In this document: positions 43,949 through 45,136 of the stretch, piece by piece
Layout: every line of letters begins with the position of its first letter
Numbering within the stretch: position 1 is the first letter of the stretch
Assembly (NCBI GenBank): GCA_021166835.1
Contig: JAJPEN010000078.1
Coordinates: 1-45,136, forward strand
From: Burkholderiaceae bacterium
GTDB taxonomy: Bacteria; Pseudomonadota; Gammaproteobacteria; Burkholderiales; Burkholderiaceae
DNA: 45,136 nt
Direction: 5' to 3'
The notes under the pieces: model-generated
What the model saw: only the letters and a program-made list of their open reading frames with translations
Database searches by the model: none
What the model was told of the DNA's origin: nothing
Translations under genes and position numbers: made by a program

Positions 43949-44850
43949 CGGGGCGTCTCCAGATTCGAAGGGGACGAGGCAGAGGGCCGGCTCGTGCGCC
44001 GGGGCGCGGCCGGTGTAGCGGAAGCCTGGGCGCGCTGCGGGCGGACGAGCCCGCCGGTTGCGCCGAGCAGGAAGCGGCGCCAGATCGAGTGCCCGACGCC
44101 GTCGAAGCGGCGCACCGCATCGACGAAAGCGCGCCGCGCGTCGACGTCGACGAGCGGCGCCGGCAGAAGCGGGTCGAAGACGAGCTGGCGGATGGCGTCG
44201 TTGCCGAGCACGAAGGACTCGCGCGCCGCCGCCTCGATCGGCAGCGGCGGAGTGCCGGCGGACCAGCGCGAAAGCCAGCCCTCCAGCGTGGCGCGGGTTT
44301 CGCGATAGCCGCGATCGAGCGTCGCAGCATCCCAGAGGCGTTCGGCACGGCGCCGGCGTTCGTCGTCGAGCGAGCGCGCGACGAACACGGCCGCCTCGGC
44401 GCCGAGACCGAGCCGTGCGAGGCGATCACGCAAGGCATCGACTCCGCCGGCGAGATTGTCGGGCCGCACGAACAGCCCGGTGTCCAGCTCGCGCAAGCCG
44501 AGGAGTGCAAGCGCGCGCTCGCGTGTACGGCGCGACGCGCGATCGCTGCGCGGAAGCGCGCCGACGTGCACGGCGACCCAGCTGTCGTCCCAGTCGCGCA
44601 CGCGGGTCTCGACGTCGCGCCAGCTGGAGACGTCGCCGGCCAGCCCCGCGGCCTTCGGCCCGAGCCGATACTGCCCACGCTCGATCGGCTCGATCATGCC
44701 GCCGGCGGAGAGTCGGGCGAGCGCGACGCGCACGTTGTTCTCCCGGATGCCGAACAGCGCGCACGAAGCGACCGCCTCGCGGGCGGACAACCGGCGATGG
44801 GCGGTCCCCAGCAGCAGGTTCAGCACAAGGTGGCGCGCTTCGGGTTTCAT
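43945..44850 (-). CDS. PaaX family transcriptional regulator
   Basis: 301 residues. The N-terminal winged helix (LVLNLLLGTAHRRLSAREAVASCALFGIRENNVRVALARLSAGGMIE) and the PaaX core (WDDSWVAVHVG..., GLRELDTGLFVRPDNL) place it in the PaaX family, which includes the phenylacetyl-CoA-responsive repressor. The C-terminal ~35 residues are low complexity. It precedes the AidB-like gene with a four-base overlap, so it likely controls its own operon; an acyl-CoA thioester is a plausible effector (inference). The promoter at 44857-44886 is close enough to give an almost leaderless transcript. Confidence 0.88.
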   Translation of the reverse strand: MKPEARHLVLNLLLGTAHRRLSAREAVASCALFGIRENNVRVALARLSAGGMIEPIERGQYRLGPKAAGLAGDVSSWRDVETRVRDWDDSWVAVHVGALPRSDRASRRTRERALALLGLRELDTGLFVRPDNLAGGVDALRDRLARLGLGAEAAVFVARSLDDERRRRAERLWDAATLDRGYRETRATLEGWLSRWSAGTPPLPIEAAARESFVLGNDAIRQLVFDPLLPAPLVDVDARRAFVDAVRRFDGVGHSIWRRFLLGATGGLVRPQRAQASATPAAPRRTSRPSASSPSNLETPR

Positions 44851-44856
44851 CGGCTA

Positions 44857-44886
44857 AAATTACACCAAGCGACCACTTCTGCACAA
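44857..44886 (-). promoter_or_regulatory. Possible promoter of the PaaX-type regulator operon
   Basis: Reading leftward: TTGTGC (44881-44886), 18-bp spacer, TAATTT (44857-44862), with the start codon A at 44850. A normal start site would fall on or within a base or two of the ATG, i.e. a leaderless mRNA; no Shine-Dalgarno is seen. Confidence 0.4.
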
Positions 44887-44928
44887 GCAAGTAATGCCAA
44901 AGTATCGTCCCGCCGGGGTCCCGCCGGG

Positions 44929-44957
44929 CACTTGAAATCCTCCGGGCGGCCTATACT
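44929..44957 (+). promoter_or_regulatory. Probable ssrA promoter
   Basis: TATACT at 44952-44957 is a good -10 box. The -35 is weak: CACTTG at 17-bp spacing, or the better-looking TTGAAA (44932-44937) at only 14 bp. Transcription from here would give a ~40-nt leader to be trimmed from the mature tmRNA. Confidence 0.45.
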
Positions 44958-45004
44958 TGCGACATGCGCGAAGTCGTCGCGCAGTGTTGCCAGACACCGA
45001 ATTC

Positions 45005-45136
45005 GGGGCCGACCAGGTTTCGACGTGGGTAGCGAAGCGGCACAGGGCATGCCGAGGCGCCTTTTCCTCGTAAATCCATTGGCAAAACCACAAACGCCAA
45101 CGACGAGCGTTTCGCACTGGCCGCTTAAGGCCTGAG
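45005..45136 (+). ncRNA. ssrA: Transfer-messenger RNA (tmRNA), 5' part, truncated by window end
   Basis: GGGGCCGACCAGGTTTCGAC at 45005 is the canonical tmRNA 5' end (acceptor stem, D-arm-like region). The tag reading frame begins with GCC at 45096 and reads ANDERFALAA, then TAA at 45126-45128; the final LAA/ALAA is the degradation signal. tmRNA rescues stalled ribosomes with SmpB. The 3' half with the T-arm and CCA end lies outside the window. The tag is of the betaproteobacterial type. Confidence 0.95.

Noticed and set aside
42332..44308. A ~650-residue rightward frame over the dehydrogenase and regulator
   Set aside because: Antisense to two well-conserved leftward genes; composition is the His/Arg/Gln-rich pattern typical of shadow frames.

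Overview
The window is a GC-rich chromosomal segment of housekeeping genes from a betaproteobacterium, most likely of the order Burkholderiales. Three things point there: the block gyrA - (transporter) - pheA - hisC - tyrA - aroA - cmk - rpsA - ihfB - lapA - lapB - hldA, the pilU-pilT-yggS and ompA/ubiG/gph neighbourhoods, and a tmRNA whose tag reads ANDERFALAA. No rRNA, tRNA, prophage, transposase or CRISPR array is visible.

Layout. 1-4097: end of leuS, then lptE-holA-proA, all rightward and tightly packed. 4098-4953: a gene-free region with two large nested palindromic elements in opposite orientation; they share a 136-bp structured core but have unrelated long inverted-repeat arms. 4954-6636: hemJ-like and rlmL-like genes. 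6545-8144: leftward DUF423 and DUF481 envelope genes. 8454: a lone infA with a long leader. 8709-11031: pilU and pilT, leftward. 11152-14867: yggS, then leftward rpsT, then murJ and proC. 14872-18633: leftward chain lapA-lapB-hldA-comEA-ubiA. 18797-30444: the long leftward block gyrA, AEC-type permease, pheA, hisC, tyrA, aroA, cmk, rpsA, ihfB, with one rightward 115-residue gene between tyrA and aroA. 30596-34334: rightward amidohydrolase, ompA-like, ubiG, gph. 34327-42222: a cyanophycin locus, with a leftward ABC transporter plus DUF1854 protein divergent from two cyanophycin synthetase genes. 42263-44850: a PaaX-type regulator coupled to an AidB-like acyl-CoA dehydrogenase. 45005-end: start of ssrA.

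Functionally the window covers aromatic amino acid synthesis (aroA, tyrA, pheA, hisC), proline synthesis (proA, proC), envelope biogenesis (lptE, murJ, hldA, lapA/lapB, ompA-like), ubiquinone synthesis (ubiA, ubiG), type IV pilus retraction, translation, and nitrogen storage as cyanophycin. The serC gene usually found between gyrA and pheA in this order is missing; an AEC-family permease stands in its place.

The most unusual content is non-coding. First, the paired core-plus-palindrome elements at 4115-4494 and 4634-4913: core differences inside the predicted fold are compensatory or in unpaired positions. Second, a dispersed GGTGAAGG-rich hairpin repeat that abuts or overlaps stop codons at two places and appears to have changed the ends of lptE and ihfB. 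Third, many 12-15 bp tandem duplications, several exactly at stop/start junctions.
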